From the NCBI RefSeq assembly GCF_900115825.1, contig NZ_FOXW01000003.1, forward strand, positions 248,001-312,000: DNA of 64,000 nt, written 5' to 3'. Source of the stretch: Desemzia incerta. Lineage in GTDB: Bacteria; Bacillota; Bacilli; Lactobacillales; Carnobacteriaceae. Of this stretch, positions 43,424-54,795 are shown piece by piece (position 1 is the stretch's first letter; every line of letters begins with the position of its first letter). Position numbers and translations under genes: made by a program. Under the pieces are notes generated by a model that was given only the letters and a program-made list of their open reading frames with translations, was not told where the DNA came from and did not search any database.

Positions 43424-44791
43424 TTATTTTTGTTTCAGAAAGTACAAAAATAATGCTATCGCAAATGGATAAGGATATATTCGAATCAATAGTTGTCCTT
43501 TCCAGTCTTTAAAAGCATTTGCATTTTCGTTCTCTAGTACAGATAAAAAGTAAAAGCACACTTTTAGAGGAGACAAAAACGGGATGCTTTCTTTCAATTC
43601 TTCCTGCCATTCTTTGGCCGTTTTTACAAAATCATAAGTGCGGTTGTTTTGCAGTACTTTTACTAAATCTTGAAAAGACGTTTCATTCGTCATTCGTTCA
43701 TAACGCTCCAATATTTCTTGCTCAAATTCGTTAAACTCATACACTTTTGTAGGAGGGATATGAAGCATTTTCCCTGTCAGTTCATATAGAGCATATGGGA
43801 GTTCTTTTTTCCCCATCATCCCCATCCATTCAGTATTGAGCTGCCCCAACAAAAACAATTGGTTTTCTTCTTGATGCAAGTAACTTTTCACATCGTCATT
43901 TACCGTCAATAAAAAATCCGCAAGTTGTTTGTAGAATCGTTTAGAGTGCTGTTGAAGACTGTCTTTATCGAATGTATACCAAGAGCCTTCATACATTTCA
44001 AAACTCTTCATTGTGTCCAAGTAACCTAATTGAATATTGACTTCTGCTCGGCTTCCATCAAAAAGCAGCATATCCCCCAATGGCCATTTGCTCGTGATAT
44101 GATGTGTCTCGATTTCATCAGGAATCGTATAGTCTCTTATTTTTCCATTGGTATTGATGTCTGCTATGATCAAGAGATCTGGCTGTTTAGTTAACGCTGG
44201 ATCAACTGGAACATTTTCTCTGTATCCTCCGTCTGCATAATGCTTGCCTTCAATTTCAGTAAAAGACATTGCCGGGTAAAGCGAGGCACTGGCTAACAAA
44301 TACAAATCCAGCTGTCCGTATGGAATATCCTCTAAATAATAAGTTTGTTGTTCTCTAGAAGAGAGTTCGGTAACGGTTATTCCGAAATCGATTCCGCTTT
44401 CTTGAATCTTTTTCTCATCGATAATGAATTCTTTGATTAAGGTATGAAGCGGTTTGGAGCTGATCCCTCTATTTTTAATAGCGGTCAGTATAAATTTGCT
44501 GAGAACTGCTCCATATTCATTAAAGCTGGATGGTTTTTCAGGCAGTTCAAATTCAACCACGTTTTTAATTTCCAACTCTTTCCACATCTGCTCAACAAGT
44601 TCATAATCACCTTGTAAAATCGCTGCCCCATTTAAAGCTCCTACAGAAGTACCCGTAATGATATCCGGCTGAATGCCTAATTCTCTGATAGCTTTCCACA
44701 CGCCGACCTGATAAGATCCTCGTGCGCCCCCTCCTCCAAGAACTAATGCCACTCGAGAGCTTTCTGTTTTTACATACCTCTCTTCACTCAT
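43424..44791 (-). CDS. Patatin-like phospholipase
   Basis: A 455-residue protein with an N-terminal patatin domain: the oxyanion loop [10 protein letters not shown] (residues 19-28), the nucleophile box GTSVG with Ser49, and the catalytic aspartate in ADGGYR near residue 205. Such enzymes release fatty acids from lipids. The C-terminal half (about 230-455) is not recognised; it is helical and ends in the hydrophobic, aromatic segment [11 protein letters not shown], which could touch the membrane. A TTG at 44803 abuts the AGGAG and is unlikely; the ATG at 44789-44791 is chosen though its spacing is long. It is a single gene. Confidence 0.88.
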   Translation of the reverse strand: MSEERYVKTESSRVALVLGGGGARGSYQVGVWKAIRELGIQPDIITGTSVGALNGAAILQGDYELVEQMWKELEIKNVVEFELPEKPSSFNEYGAVLSKFILTAIKNRGISSKPLHTLIKEFIIDEKKIQESGIDFGITVTELSSREQQTYYLEDIPYGQLDLYLLASASLYPAMSFTEIEGKHYADGGYRENVPVDPALTKQPDLLIIADINTNGKIRDYTIPDEIETHHITSKWPLGDMLLFDGSRAEVNIQLGYLDTMKSFEMYEGSWYTFDKDSLQQHSKRFYKQLADFLLTVNDDVKSYLHQEENQLFLLGQLNTEWMGMMGKKELPYALYELTGKMLHIPPTKVYEFNEFEQEILERYERMTNETSFQDLVKVLQNNRTYDFVKTAKEWQEELKESIPFLSPLKVCFYFLSVLENENANAFKDWKGQLLIRIYPYPFAIALFLYFLKQK

Positions 44792-44859
44792 TCCAATAAT
44801 CAACTCCTATCGATTGCAGCTTTATCCTTAGTATACCTAGAACTATGCGGTAACCAAAA

Positions 44860-44905
44860 TAAAAAGAAGAGAAAAACCATCTAAACTGGTTTTTCTCTTC
44901 TTTTG
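44860..44905 (-). terminator. Terminator of the ntp operon
   Basis: AAAAGAAGAGAAAAACC (44862-44878) and GGTTTTTCTCTTCTTTT (44888-44904) form a perfect 17-bp stem with a 9-nt loop. It follows the ntpD stop codon by about 45 bases on the minus strand. Confidence 0.88.
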
Positions 44906-44950
44906 AAGACATTTCAAATAAAAAATCTATCCAGCAAATGCACACAGGAC

Positions 44951-45580
44951 TTAGCCCATGTCTTTAACTTTCATCAAGCGAGTGATTTCAGCACGCTCGC
45001 TCTCATCTAATTTCATTTGAATGAAGTAAATCGTTTCTTCTAATTGTGGAATCGTACGGTACTCTAAAGCATTTACTCGACGTCTTGTACTTTCGATCTC
45101 ATCTGCCAATAATTGACATGTTTTTTCGATTTCAGAGAGTTCCAACAACTCTTTCATAACGGCAGACATTTCTTCTATCGAAACATCCAACTCGCTGTTA
45201 GAGTTCAGATATCCATATGGGACATCACTTGGATTAGCCTCTTCTTCTGAATAATCGAAGTTCATGACCGGTACATTTACACTCATGATGTTTTTTTCAT
45301 AGACACTTAAACTAACGCTGCGCGGAGGAACAGCCACTAACTCTTCAATGTATTTTTCGTTTAACAATGATTTCGCCATAACGAAAGATTGCATTGCAGA
45401 AATCAATTTCCCCTCTACAACAGTACGCAGTTCATTATTTTTTTTGATCAACTCAATAAACTGACGCATCAATTCATCTTGTTTATCTTTTAATAATTTG
45501 TGTCCACGACTTGCCAAACTGAGTCTGTCTTTCAAATTTGCCAGTTCCATACGAGTCGGATTAACATTCAACCTAGCCAT
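44951..45580 (-). CDS. ntpD: V-type ATPase subunit D
   Basis: The 209-residue subunit forms the central rotor shaft. It opens [20 protein letters not shown] and ends in a long helix with [20 protein letters not shown], the D-subunit signature; most of the protein is coiled coil. It is the last gene of the operon and lies 6 bp after ntpB. The ntpH and ntpJ genes that follow in E. hirae are absent; a terminator comes instead. Confidence 0.97.
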   Translation of the reverse strand: MARLNVNPTRMELANLKDRLSLASRGHKLLKDKQDELMRQFIELIKKNNELRTVVEGKLISAMQSFVMAKSLLNEKYIEELVAVPPRSVSLSVYEKNIMSVNVPVMNFDYSEEEANPSDVPYGYLNSNSELDVSIEEMSAVMKELLELSEIEKTCQLLADEIESTRRRVNALEYRTIPQLEETIYFIQMKLDESERAEITRLMKVKDMG

Positions 45581-45586
45581 TTAGAC

Positions 45587-46963
45587 TCACTCCCCTTTCG
45601 GTAAGTATTCATCTAACATGTCATCTTTAATCCGTTTCAATTCAGTTCTAGGCAAGATAGACAATAACTCCCAACCTAAGTCTAACGTATCTTCAATCGT
45701 ACGATTCGTATAGAAACCTTGGTTGACATATTTTTCTTCAAATTCAGTAGCAAATGCAGCAAATTTCTTGTCTGTATCTGATAAAGCTGATTCACCTAAT
45801 ACTACTGCTAATTCTTTCGCTTTTTTCCCTTCTGCATACGCCGCGAACAATTGGTTCATGGTTGCAGAATGATCTTTTCTGGTTTTTCCTTCTCCAGTTC
45901 CTTTATCTTTTAGACGAGATAAAGAAGGCAATACATCGATTGGAGGTTGGACATTATTGTTGTACAAATCTCTCGAAAGAATGATTTGTCCCTCAGTAAT
46001 GTATCCAGTTAAATCTGGGATCGGATGAGTGATATCATCTTCAGGCATCGTTAAGATAGGAATCTGAGTAACTGACCCTGATGTTCCTACCAAACGGCCA
46101 GCACGTTCAAACAACGTTGCTAAGTTGGTATACAAGTAACCAGGATAACCACGACGACCAGGTACTTCACGACGTGCTGCAGAAATTTCACGTAAAGCTT
46201 CACAGTAGTTTGTCATGTCGGTCATGATAACCAATACATGCATCCCTTTTTCGTAAGCTAAATATTCAGCAGCTGTCAGTGCCATACGAGGTGTAGCGAT
46301 ACGTTCGATCGCTGGGTCATTTGCTAAGTTCAAGAAGACTACTGAACGGTCGATAGCACCCGTTTTACGGAAATCTTCCATAAAGAATTCAGCTTCTTCA
46401 AAAGTGATCCCTATACCTGCGAACACAACAGCAAATTTCTCATCAGAGTTTAAAACAGTTGCTTGACGAGCAATTTGAGCAGCTAATTCTTTATGCGGCA
46501 AACCTGAACCAGAGAATACTGGCAATTTTTGTCCACGAACTAATGTGTTCAAATGGTCAATACTAGAGATTCCTGTTTGAATAAATTCATCCGGATAATC
46601 ACGAGCCATCGGATTGATCGCTTCACCGTTGATATCCAATGTTTTTTCAGGAATGATTTGAGGACCACCATCGTTGACCTCACCCATCCCAGTGAACACA
46701 CGTCCAACCATGTCCTCAGAAACGCCTAAAGATAACGGTTTTCCTGTAAAACGAACTTTTGTATCTTTCAAGTTGATTCCAGACGGACCTTCGAAGATTT
46801 GGACCATAGCTTTGTCGCCATCGATTTCCAATACTTGTCCTCGACGTTTTTCGCCATTTTGCATTTGAATGTCTACTAATTCATCAAATTTTACACCTTC
46901 AACGCCTTCAACAGTCATCAAAGGACCTACAACTTCATTAATTGTACGGTATTCTTTAAGCAT
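45587..46963 (-). CDS. ntpB: V-type ATPase subunit B
   Basis: Non-catalytic regulatory subunit of the V1 hexamer. The 458-residue protein starts [20 protein letters not shown] and shows the B-type degenerate nucleotide site [18 protein letters not shown] in place of a Walker A loop, plus [22 protein letters not shown] (split here as [13 protein letters not shown] and [11 protein letters not shown]). A frame-open ATG nine codons upstream is inside the AAAGGAGG region and is rejected. The chosen ATG overlaps the ntpA stop by 8 bp. Confidence 0.97.
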   Translation of the reverse strand: MLKEYRTINEVVGPLMTVEGVEGVKFDELVDIQMQNGEKRRGQVLEIDGDKAMVQIFEGPSGINLKDTKVRFTGKPLSLGVSEDMVGRVFTGMGEVNDGGPQIIPEKTLDINGEAINPMARDYPDEFIQTGISSIDHLNTLVRGQKLPVFSGSGLPHKELAAQIARQATVLNSDEKFAVVFAGIGITFEEAEFFMEDFRKTGAIDRSVVFLNLANDPAIERIATPRMALTAAEYLAYEKGMHVLVIMTDMTNYCEALREISAARREVPGRRGYPGYLYTNLATLFERAGRLVGTSGSVTQIPILTMPEDDITHPIPDLTGYITEGQIILSRDLYNNNVQPPIDVLPSLSRLKDKGTGEGKTRKDHSATMNQLFAAYAEGKKAKELAVVLGESALSDTDKKFAAFATEFEEKYVNQGFYTNRTIEDTLDLGWELLSILPRTELKRIKDDMLDEYLPKGE

Positions 46964-48740
46964 CTGTATCCATTCCTCCTTTTTCAACAACTTGGTGGAT
47001 GGTTTCTTTTATTGAGTTACGCATGTCTTCAAACTGAGCAATCTCTGCTTCAGGTAAGAATTTACCACGACCAATACGCTCTCTGATATCTACCGTACCT
47101 TTGACGATTTCATCAAAGTAGGCACCTAATTCCATTCCTTTTTTCGACTCTTCTTCAAATGTTAAGATAGTATGCAACATTTCATATTGTTTTTTAAGAG
47201 AAGTCGTTGTATCTACATCATCAAAAGCGTTTTGTTGCAAGTAGTCTTCACGAATCATTCGTGCGATCACAAGTTTCAAGCGATCTCTCTCAGATAACGA
47301 TTCAGCTCCGACCAATTGAACGATTTCTTCTAATTCAGCTTCATCTTGCAATAAAGAAGAGCTGTGAGCCACCATACTGCTCCAGTCTACACCTAGTGTT
47401 TCACCGATATGACTAGTCATTTCAGTCAAATACAATGAATAAGAATCAAGCCAGTTGATTGCAGGGAAGTGACGTCTTCTAGATAAATCTGCATCTAATC
47501 CCCAGAATACTTTTGCTACACGCATTGTATTTTGAGTAACGGGTTCAGAAGTATCTCCACCTGGAGGCGAAACAGCACCGATAGCAGTGATGCTTCCTTC
47601 ACGGCCTTCGCTTCCTAATGTGATGACTTTTCCAGCACGTTCATAGAATTCAGCCAAACGACTACCCAGATAAGCTGGATATCCTTCATCACCAGGCATT
47701 TCTTCTAAACGTCCAGACATCTCACGCAATGCTTCCGCCCAACGAGAAGTCGAGTCAGCCATGATAGCTACACTGTATCCCATGTCACGGAAATATTCTG
47801 CAATAGTGATACCTGTATAAATAGAGGCTTCACGAGCCGCAACGGGCATATTAGATGTGTTTGCAATCAAAATAGTACGAGCCATAATAGATTCGCCGGT
47901 ATTCGGGTCGATCAATTCAGGGAACTCGTTAATAACGTCCGTCATTTCATTTCCACGTTCACCACAACCTACGTATACTACGATGTCTACATCTGCATAC
48001 TTAGCGATTTGATGTTGTACGACTGTTTTACCAGCTCCAAAAGGACCAGGTACTGCCGCAGATCCACCTTTAGCAACTGGGAACAACGTATCAATTACTC
48101 GTTGTCCTGTTTTTAAAGGAGTTGTTGGGTTTAATTTACGAGCAGCTGGACGTCCACGACGAACAGGCCATTTTTGAGTCATGGTAAAATCTTTAACGCC
48201 TTCTTCTGTTTCTACAGAATAAATCGTTTCAGAAATAGTGAAATCTCCGGCTTTGATATCTGTAACAGTTCCTTCGATTCCAATTGGGATCATGATTTTG
48301 TGGTCTACTACAGGAGTCTCTTTAACGTGCCCAACGATATCGCCAGCAGTTACTTTAGTTCCGGTTGTAATAGTTGGTTCAAAAGTCCATTTTTTTGTGC
48401 GATCAAGTGGTTCAATGGAAACCCCACGGTTAAGATAGTTGCTTTGTGTTTGATTTAAAAACGTGTCTAATGGTCTTTGGATCCCGTCAAACATTTGTGA
48501 CATGATTCCTGGAGCCAATTCAACAGACAGAGCTTCCCCTGTTGTTTCAACTGGTTCTCCTGGTCCAACCATTGAAGTTTCTTCATATACCTGAATGGAG
48601 GCAATGCTTCCTCGCATCTCAATAATTTCACCAATCAAACCAAGATTTCCGACTTTACAGATATCCTGGATATTGGCATGTTCCATGCCTTCAGCCGTAA
48701 CAAGCGGTCCAGAGACACTAACAATTTTTCCTTTGTTCAA
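46956..48740 (-). CDS. ntpA: V-type ATPase catalytic subunit A
   Basis: The 594-residue catalytic subunit hydrolyses ATP. It has Walker [17 protein letters not shown] near residue 233, the non-homologous A-subunit insertion (about 110-200), [20 protein letters not shown] with the catalytic site, and [15 protein letters not shown]. It starts [19 protein letters not shown], typical for NtpA. It alternates with NtpB in the V1 head. The gene is 12 bp after ntpG. Confidence 0.98.
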   Translation of the reverse strand: MNKGKIVSVSGPLVTAEGMEHANIQDICKVGNLGLIGEIIEMRGSIASIQVYEETSMVGPGEPVETTGEALSVELAPGIMSQMFDGIQRPLDTFLNQTQSNYLNRGVSIEPLDRTKKWTFEPTITTGTKVTAGDIVGHVKETPVVDHKIMIPIGIEGTVTDIKAGDFTISETIYSVETEEGVKDFTMTQKWPVRRGRPAARKLNPTTPLKTGQRVIDTLFPVAKGGSAAVPGPFGAGKTVVQHQIAKYADVDIVVYVGCGERGNEMTDVINEFPELIDPNTGESIMARTILIANTSNMPVAAREASIYTGITIAEYFRDMGYSVAIMADSTSRWAEALREMSGRLEEMPGDEGYPAYLGSRLAEFYERAGKVITLGSEGREGSITAIGAVSPPGGDTSEPVTQNTMRVAKVFWGLDADLSRRRHFPAINWLDSYSLYLTEMTSHIGETLGVDWSSMVAHSSSLLQDEAELEEIVQLVGAESLSERDRLKLVIARMIREDYLQQNAFDDVDTTTSLKKQYEMLHTILTFEEESKKGMELGAYFDEIVKGTVDIRERIGRGKFLPEAEIAQFEDMRNSIKETIHQVVEKGGMDTDA

Positions 48741-48752
48741 ACTGGTTACCTC

Positions 48753-49064
48753 CTATAAAATATTTTGTCCCACTGCTTTTTCAACATTATCTTGAATACG
48801 TTGTTTCCCGATATTCAATGTTCCCGTATGATTTGGGATCAAAATAACTGCGGGTTGTATTTTGCTGTCGTAACGCTTAATGGTATCTGGAATCTTTGCC
48901 CCTAGTTCTTCCGTAAGGTAAATGATTCCATATTCATTTTTCGCTAGTTGATCAACCATTTTTCTGGCTTCTTTAGCTTCAGATGCGTAAAAAACATCAA
49001 AACCCAGCATTTTAAAAGGTAAGATAGAATCTTTGTCTCCAACTACACCTATTTTATGAGCCAT
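48753..49064 (-). CDS. ntpG: V-type ATPase subunit F (NtpG)
   Basis: A 103-residue protein with HKIGVVGDKDSILPFKMLGF and the central GIIYLTEELGAKIPDTI, the Rossmann-like F subunit that sits on the rotor shaft with subunit D. In the enterococcal naming this is NtpG. It overlaps the end of ntpC by 11 bp and precedes ntpA. Confidence 0.95.
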   Translation of the reverse strand: MAHKIGVVGDKDSILPFKMLGFDVFYASEAKEARKMVDQLAKNEYGIIYLTEELGAKIPDTIKRYDSKIQPAVILIPNHTGTLNIGKQRIQDNVEKAVGQNIL

Positions 49065-50058
49065 AGTTCATACGCATCCTTTCTCTGACGCTCTCGATAG
49101 GCAAATTATTCTCTTTACCTGCGAAAATCATCCGTAAATTCTTCACTTCTGTTTCTTTAGCATGAATAAAGGCTAGTAATGGAAGTGCACCAAAAGGTTG
49201 CAATTTAGCTTCTTTCATTTTGTCCATAATGGCATTATCCGTCTCTAAGTCTACTTTCACTGGAGACAACTCATGCGTTTCTGGGTCTAATGAATCTTGA
49301 ACAATAGAAGCAAATGGTCCTTCTGATAACAATTTACCAGCTGTTTCTAAGCTTTCTTTGCCTAATTCAACTAAAGTTTCTTTCGGAATATTTCCAGAAC
49401 TAGATAAAATAGTCACTAAGAAATTCCGGTTTTTGCGTTGTTTGATCGCTCTTGACAAAGTAGACAAGTTATTTAGATCAATATAATATTTCACAAAATC
49501 GATAATTTCGCGATCATCTATTTTTTCAGCCAGCCATCTTAAATGAGTAAAATAGCGACGATCTAAAATGATATCTACAGACTGTATAGAATTATATTCT
49601 TCCTCAGCAACGAGTACTTCTTGAATACTATCAATATAGGCTTGATCTAACTCATCTGACTTTCCGATCTCAACGGCTTGACGGTAGTCAGACATTGGAT
49701 TTTTTCCAATCGGAATCAGCATTGAATCAAAATTTTCTCCTGTCATTCGTGCTTTAAAGAGAACCTTTAGATTATGGTACGTATAACGCAAGGAAAAAAG
49801 TTCTACCAAAGCAGGATCTGGACTTAAGCTGAACATTTCATCGTACACACGTTGTAGTTCTTTAGAGAGTAATTCATCATAATCTCTCGTTTCTAGCAGT
49901 TCATCCACGTCATTTCGATAAGGAGTGTCTCTTAAGACCCGAGCCGCTTCTTCAAAACTATTAGCTTGCAACATACGCTCAAATTGATCATTTTGAAGGA
50001 GTTGGCTTTCATAAACGCGAATTCGTGCATTCGATCCAGCAAAAGCTGTATCTCTCAT
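49054..50058 (-). CDS. ntpC: V-type ATPase subunit C (d-type, NtpC)
   Basis: The 334-residue subunit caps the membrane rotor ring and links it to the D-F shaft. Its sequence is helical and has the family pattern FSLRYTYHNLKVLFKARMTGE and C-terminal EVKNLRMIFAGKENNLP, with the conserved arginine cluster SVRERMRMNYG at the end. It lies 15 bp after ntpE and overlaps ntpG. Confidence 0.96.
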   Translation of the reverse strand: MRDTAFAGSNARIRVYESQLLQNDQFERMLQANSFEEAARVLRDTPYRNDVDELLETRDYDELLSKELQRVYDEMFSLSPDPALVELFSLRYTYHNLKVLFKARMTGENFDSMLIPIGKNPMSDYRQAVEIGKSDELDQAYIDSIQEVLVAEEEYNSIQSVDIILDRRYFTHLRWLAEKIDDREIIDFVKYYIDLNNLSTLSRAIKQRKNRNFLVTILSSSGNIPKETLVELGKESLETAGKLLSEGPFASIVQDSLDPETHELSPVKVDLETDNAIMDKMKEAKLQPFGALPLLAFIHAKETEVKNLRMIFAGKENNLPIESVRERMRMNYGS

Positions 50059-50073
50059 TTATTCTCCTCCTCC

Positions 50074-50655
50074 TTATTGAAACAGTTTTTGTGACACAGT
50101 AGGTAAAACGTCTTCTTTGATGTCATCAATCAAAGCATCAAACGTATAGTTGTAATCAATACCGTTATGACGAATAATAAAACCAGCTGTTTTAGCAATC
50201 GTTTCTTCTTTTAAATGAACCGTTGTCTTAGTTGTTTCCTTCAACTCACTGATAAACTCAGGAGAAACCAGCGGTTGAGTTTTTTCACCAAAAATCAAGT
50301 CCACTTCTTTGTCTTGATATTGCCCTAGAACAGCGGTCAAAAACTGTTGAAATTCAGTATTATCCAATTGTTCCATACGTTCTTTTGCCGAATCAAATAC
50401 ATCTGTCAAAGCATGTTGTTTTACCGTTAACAGTTCATTTCTTCTTTTATTCGATAAAGCATTTTTATCTTGCTCATATTGCGCTTTTTGTTCAGTTTGA
50501 ATGCGCTCTTGTCTCTTTTGTTTTTCATCTTTTAAAGCTTCATCAGAGGCACGCAAAATTTCTTCTGCTTCCTTTTCTGCTTCTTTGATCAAAACTTGAG
50601 TTTTTGAGCGCTCATTTTCCATTAAGCGATCTGTGAGTAATTTTAAGTCAGCCAT
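50074..50655 (-). CDS. ntpE: V-type ATPase subunit E
   Basis: The 193-residue subunit is part of the peripheral stalk. The N-terminal 100 residues form a charged coiled coil (EAEKEAEEILRASDEALKDE), and the C-terminal half has GFIIRHNGIDYNYTFDALI, the E-subunit head. It pairs with NtpF. The gene lies between ntpK and ntpC, as in E. hirae. Confidence 0.93.
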   Translation of the reverse strand: MADLKLLTDRLMENERSKTQVLIKEAEKEAEEILRASDEALKDEKQKRQERIQTEQKAQYEQDKNALSNKRRNELLTVKQHALTDVFDSAKERMEQLDNTEFQQFLTAVLGQYQDKEVDLIFGEKTQPLVSPEFISELKETTKTTVHLKEETIAKTAGFIIRHNGIDYNYTFDALIDDIKEDVLPTVSQKLFQ

Positions 50656-50700
50656 ATTTTCCCTCCATTCTCTTTCATATTACAGGCCATAAATAACTGA

Positions 50701-51195
<495 letters not shown>

Positions 51196-51217
51196 TTATA
51201 TATAAATCTATTTTTAT

Positions 51218-53176
51218 TTATTTTGTATCCTTTTTGAGATAAATATGTTTTTCAAGTGTTTTTAAAGGGGACAACGGGCGTCCGCCGCCTTCATAAAACT
51301 TACCGAAAAACTCTACATATTGTAAGCGCGCTGTATGCACATAAGCACTTAAATAAGTTAAGAAGATATTTAAGGCATGCAAAGCAATGATCAGTATAAT
51401 CCCTACACTGAAACGAGCTGCTGTTGGCAAGTATTGAACGATCATATTAAATGCTACCGCAATACTACCACCAGATACACCTAGCGCCATTAAACGAGTA
51501 TAACTTACCAAGTCTCCGACATAACCGGTCACGCCATATAAATTATATAACCCTAAAGCGAATCCTAGACCTTTATTTTTAGAAGCCATTGTAGACACAA
51601 GGATAATACCTATTACATTGGCAAAAATCAAGATATAAGACAGGGTTCTTATGATGGCATTTGGCATGATCATCATATCGACGATTAGAAGAGCTAAACC
51701 GATTAACACTCCTGCCCAAGCCAGACCATCAACATAACTCGATGACCGTTGCTGCTGCTTCCATTTCACAACCCCATTGATAATCAATCCGTATACCATT
51801 TGGATAAAACCAAAAATTACTGATAACAATAGTATGGTTATAACATCATCCGTAGTGGATAATAACTGGATCGGTAAGGTCGCTCCAAAGAAACTTCCGT
51901 ATATTAAACCCCATACGATAACCGAGTAAGAAAGCAGATGGAAGAATTTGATGAATCTTGCCATCCCTTTATCCATATTGAAAAACTTCATTGCCGCAAA
52001 AGTTCCTAACATCAAAACCAGACCATACCCTAGATCGGCACTCATCATTCCGAAGAAGACCAGATAAAAAGGCATCATAAAAGGTGTAGGATCTATATCA
52101 TTGTATTTCGGCAAACTGTACATTTCTGTAACACTTTCAAATGGCTCAACTAACGCATTGTTTTTCAAAACTGTAGGGACGAAATCGAAATGTTTTTTAG
52201 GAATCTCATCTGTCATGATGGCATAATTTTCTTGCCCGACATGTGTATCCAACAATACCGTCAAATCATTGACTTCTTCTTCTTCCAACCAACCATTTAG
52301 AATAAATAAGCTGCTTCCATTCAACAGCAAAGATTTCGCGTTATCACGCTGAACTAAGTTAGCGTAATATTCCTCAGACAATTTTAAATTTTCCATATGA
52401 ACATCATAGTTCTGCAACGTTGCTTTCAAGCTCTTTTCTTCATCTGAAAGCTGACTCAAAGAATTCAATACAGACTTCAATTCTTTTTTCGGCAACTGTT
52501 GATAAGGATAATTCAAGTTTGTGAATTGGAATTGATTCAACACCTCATTTACTTCACCAAATGAATTTGTCGGTGAAATAACTAAATAAGCTGCTTCATC
52601 TTTATAACGAAAAATTTCTTCGACATATACATCGCTGGACTCTTTTAAAGCTGCTTGGAAATTATCTGCGCTGGCAGAAGAGATGGTTCCAATTTTCCCA
52701 GTGGTTACTTTAAAAGTCTCTAAATCATTTGGGTTGAAATCTAAACCTTCCCATTTCCTTAGAAAAGTCTCAGTGTCCGTCAAAGTCTTTCTCTGTTGAT
52801 GGATATCAATCACTTTTCGTTCAATTTGTCTTACTTCATCTATTACTTGATCCAACGAAAATGCTGAAACTTTTTGTTCCAGTTCTTTCAAGGTATAGTG
52901 ATTTCTACCTTTCATCATTTTCTTCAAAGCACTGGGTTGTTTAACGTATTGATTTAAATACGCTAATGTACTTTGAATCAGTTTCATTTTTTCCTCATGT
53001 TCCGCCCTATTTTCAGGTTGAGCATCGGCAGAGTAATAATCAAGCAATTCATTTTCTTCTAAAGCTGACAAATCGAATAATTCAAGCTTCTGCAACTCTT
53101 GCACCGCTCTTAAAAGCTGCTCTTTATTGGCTTGTTCGGCTAAAAGTGTTATTTGTTTCATTTTAGCTATTGCCAT
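51218..53176 (-). CDS. ntpI: V-type ATPase subunit I (a-type stator)
   Basis: The 652-residue subunit has a soluble N-terminal half with coiled coils and a C-terminal half with about seven or eight membrane helices. The ion-channel arginine is expected in the helix with GDLVSYTRLMALGVSGGSIA; YTR(L/I)MALG is the family signature. It forms the ion half-channels against the NtpK ring. Its start overlaps the ntpF end by 14 bp. The ATG at 53176 is used; the next in-frame ATG is five codons inside. Confidence 0.95.
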   Translation of the reverse strand: MAIAKMKQITLLAEQANKEQLLRAVQELQKLELFDLSALEENELLDYYSADAQPENRAEHEEKMKLIQSTLAYLNQYVKQPSALKKMMKGRNHYTLKELEQKVSAFSLDQVIDEVRQIERKVIDIHQQRKTLTDTETFLRKWEGLDFNPNDLETFKVTTGKIGTISSASADNFQAALKESSDVYVEEIFRYKDEAAYLVISPTNSFGEVNEVLNQFQFTNLNYPYQQLPKKELKSVLNSLSQLSDEEKSLKATLQNYDVHMENLKLSEEYYANLVQRDNAKSLLLNGSSLFILNGWLEEEEVNDLTVLLDTHVGQENYAIMTDEIPKKHFDFVPTVLKNNALVEPFESVTEMYSLPKYNDIDPTPFMMPFYLVFFGMMSADLGYGLVLMLGTFAAMKFFNMDKGMARFIKFFHLLSYSVIVWGLIYGSFFGATLPIQLLSTTDDVITILLLSVIFGFIQMVYGLIINGVVKWKQQQRSSSYVDGLAWAGVLIGLALLIVDMMIMPNAIIRTLSYILIFANVIGIILVSTMASKNKGLGFALGLYNLYGVTGYVGDLVSYTRLMALGVSGGSIAVAFNMIVQYLPTAARFSVGIILIIALHALNIFLTYLSAYVHTARLQYVEFFGKFYEGGGRPLSPLKTLEKHIYLKKDTK

Positions 53177-53489
53177 AACGTTTAAACACCACCTTCAATA
53201 ATTCATTGACAACTTCATCTTTGTTTCTTTCAACCACTTGCTGTATTTTTGCAGATTCTTGCTCAATTTCTTTAGCTAGTGCTTCTTTATCAGCCTCTAA
53301 AAGAGTGTGGTATTTTTCTTTTTCGCTCTCTTCAAAATCACTTAACTCTTGTTCGAGGGTTATTTTATTTTGTTGAGCTTTTCGTTCAGCTTCAGATACG
53401 ATTTTTTTCGCTTCGGCTTGACTATTTCGTCTTAATTCTTCAAGCTTCTCCTCAGCTTGCTTAACATATTCGACGGCTTCTAGACCCAT
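53163..53489 (-). CDS. ntpF: V-type ATPase subunit G/H-like (NtpF)
   Basis: A 108-residue protein that is almost wholly coiled coil (KQAEEKLEELRRNSQAEAKK and following heptads), the partner of NtpE in the peripheral stalk. It is the first gene of the ntpFIKECGABD operon, with TTAAGGAGGTGATGG before the ATG. Sequence identity in this family is low, so the call rests on length, coiled coil and position. Confidence 0.88.
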   Translation of the reverse strand: MGLEAVEYVKQAEEKLEELRRNSQAEAKKIVSEAERKAQQNKITLEQELSDFEESEKEKYHTLLEADKEALAKEIEQESAKIQQVVERNKDEVVNELLKVVFKRYGNS

Positions 53490-53607
53490 TCCATCACCTC
53501 CTTAAAAGTACAAAAAAAGACATCAGCAAAGAGAGTCTTCTCACCCTAGAAGATTATTTCTCTTGAAAGCTAATGCCCAACCGTTTGTTGCTTATTCAAC
53601 TAATAAA

Positions 53608-53636
53608 ACAATAGCATATTTTAGTGATTGTGTCAA
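53608..53636 (-). promoter_or_regulatory. Promoter of the ntp operon
   Basis: On the minus strand a consensus TTGACA (53631-53636) and TATTGT (53608-53613) are 17 bp apart. The leader to ntpF is about 110 nt. Confidence 0.75.
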
Positions 53637-53667
53637 TATTGACAAAGCTTACATCCTCAATATCGAC
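53631..53667. promoter_or_regulatory. Palindrome and second half-site at the ntp -35 box
   Basis: TGTCAATATTGACA (53631-53644) is a perfect 14-bp palindrome that covers the -35 box. A related string TCAATATCGAC recurs at 53657-53667, 24 bp away. This looks like a repressor or activator site pair; the regulator is unknown. Confidence 0.5.
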
Positions 53668-53840
53668 CTCTTCACCAAAAAATTAATTGTTTTATTAAAA
53701 AGAGTAAAAAATATTTTCTCTTTATATAATAATTCCACTTTGGACATCTTTATAATTTTAAATATTTATAAAAAAATCAAAATAAAATAATAGCTTAATT
53801 TTATCACAATGTGAGATTATTCCAACTTTAAGTCACTGAC

Positions 53841-54710
53841 TTATCTTCTTTCTTCTCCTAGCGAAAAGATAGAAAGTGATCCAAATCCTGTATGTGAAGC
53901 AATTGTAGGTCCATATGGATAAATTTTTATGTCTTTTACATTCAACTGGCTTTGTAATTCTTGTTTTACCATTTCAGCTTCTTCTGGAACTCCAACGTGT
54001 CCAATGAAAATGGTCTGTGATTCAGGAGAAACGATTCCTTCGACCGTTTTGTTCACTAAATAACTCAACGATTTTTTGCGCCCTCTGACTTTTCCGTAAG
54101 GTACTAATCCACCTTCAGGATTTACAATGATGATGGGTTTCACATTTAATAAGGTTCCAATAGTCGCAGATAGAGCAGAAACTCTTCCTCCACGTTCCAA
54201 ATGTTTGATATCATCAACCGTTACCCAAGAGTGTACTCTCATTTTATTGTCTTCCAGCCACTGAGCAACTTCTTCCAATGCAGCTCCATCCGCTTTTCGC
54301 ATTGCAGCTTCATAGACCAATAAGCCTTCTCCTAAACAAGCCGCTTTAGAATCTACTATTGTAATATCTACATGAGAATAGTTTTCTTTTAATTGTTCTA
54401 CAGCTGTAACAGCGTTATTATAAGAACCGCTCAAAGCTGAAGAAAAAGCAATATACAAAACAGGGATGTCTGCTTTAACATACTTCTCGAACACATCAAT
54501 ATAAGTTCCTATATTGATTTGAGAAGTTGTTGCAACAGCCCCATTTTTTAATTCAAGAAAAAATTGATTGCGATCAAAAGATTTTCCCATATCGTCAACC
54601 AATTCTTTTCCATCCATGTGAACAGTTAGATTCACTACATCGATATCTTGTTCTTCGATAAACGTATAAGGTAGATCGCAACAAGAATCCGTGATCAATT
54701 TATAACTCAT
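53841..54710 (-). CDS. DegV family fatty acid-binding protein (FakB-like)
   Basis: A 289-residue EDD-fold protein. It opens YKLITDSCCDLPY, has TSQINIGTYIDVFEKY and FSSALSGSYNNA, motifs that in FakB proteins hold the fatty-acid carboxylate, and GHVGVPEEAEMV near the end. FakB presents fatty acids to FakA (here at 27688) for phosphorylation. GGAG lies 8 nt before the ATG at 54708-54710; a GTG three codons upstream is too close to it. It is a single gene, divergent from the YolD-like gene. Confidence 0.92.
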   Translation of the reverse strand: MSYKLITDSCCDLPYTFIEEQDIDVVNLTVHMDGKELVDDMGKSFDRNQFFLELKNGAVATTSQINIGTYIDVFEKYVKADIPVLYIAFSSALSGSYNNAVTAVEQLKENYSHVDITIVDSKAACLGEGLLVYEAAMRKADGAALEEVAQWLEDNKMRVHSWVTVDDIKHLERGGRVSALSATIGTLLNVKPIIIVNPEGGLVPYGKVRGRKKSLSYLVNKTVEGIVSPESQTIFIGHVGVPEEAEMVKQELQSQLNVKDIKIYPYGPTIASHTGFGSLSIFSLGEERR

Positions 54711-54795
54711 TCCACTCACTCCAACTTTTTTTTATTTTTTATTCACTGCTCTATTATGACAGGTTTTCCAAAAATTAAAAAGGGAAAATAAAAGT

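Larger units (their letters stand above)
53490..53840. other. Intergenic region upstream of the ntp operon
   Basis: This 351-bp stretch holds the ntp promoter and palindrome (53608-53667). Bases 53670-53820 are very AT-rich and may act as an UP-like or bent region. A 75-codon plus-strand frame at 53563 lacks a ribosome site and overlaps the promoter, so I do not call it. Confidence 0.6.

Noticed and set aside
53563-53790. 75-codon plus-strand frame upstream of ntpF
   Set aside because: It has no ribosome site, overlaps the ntp promoter, and its Lys/Ile/Asn-rich composition simply reflects AT-rich DNA.
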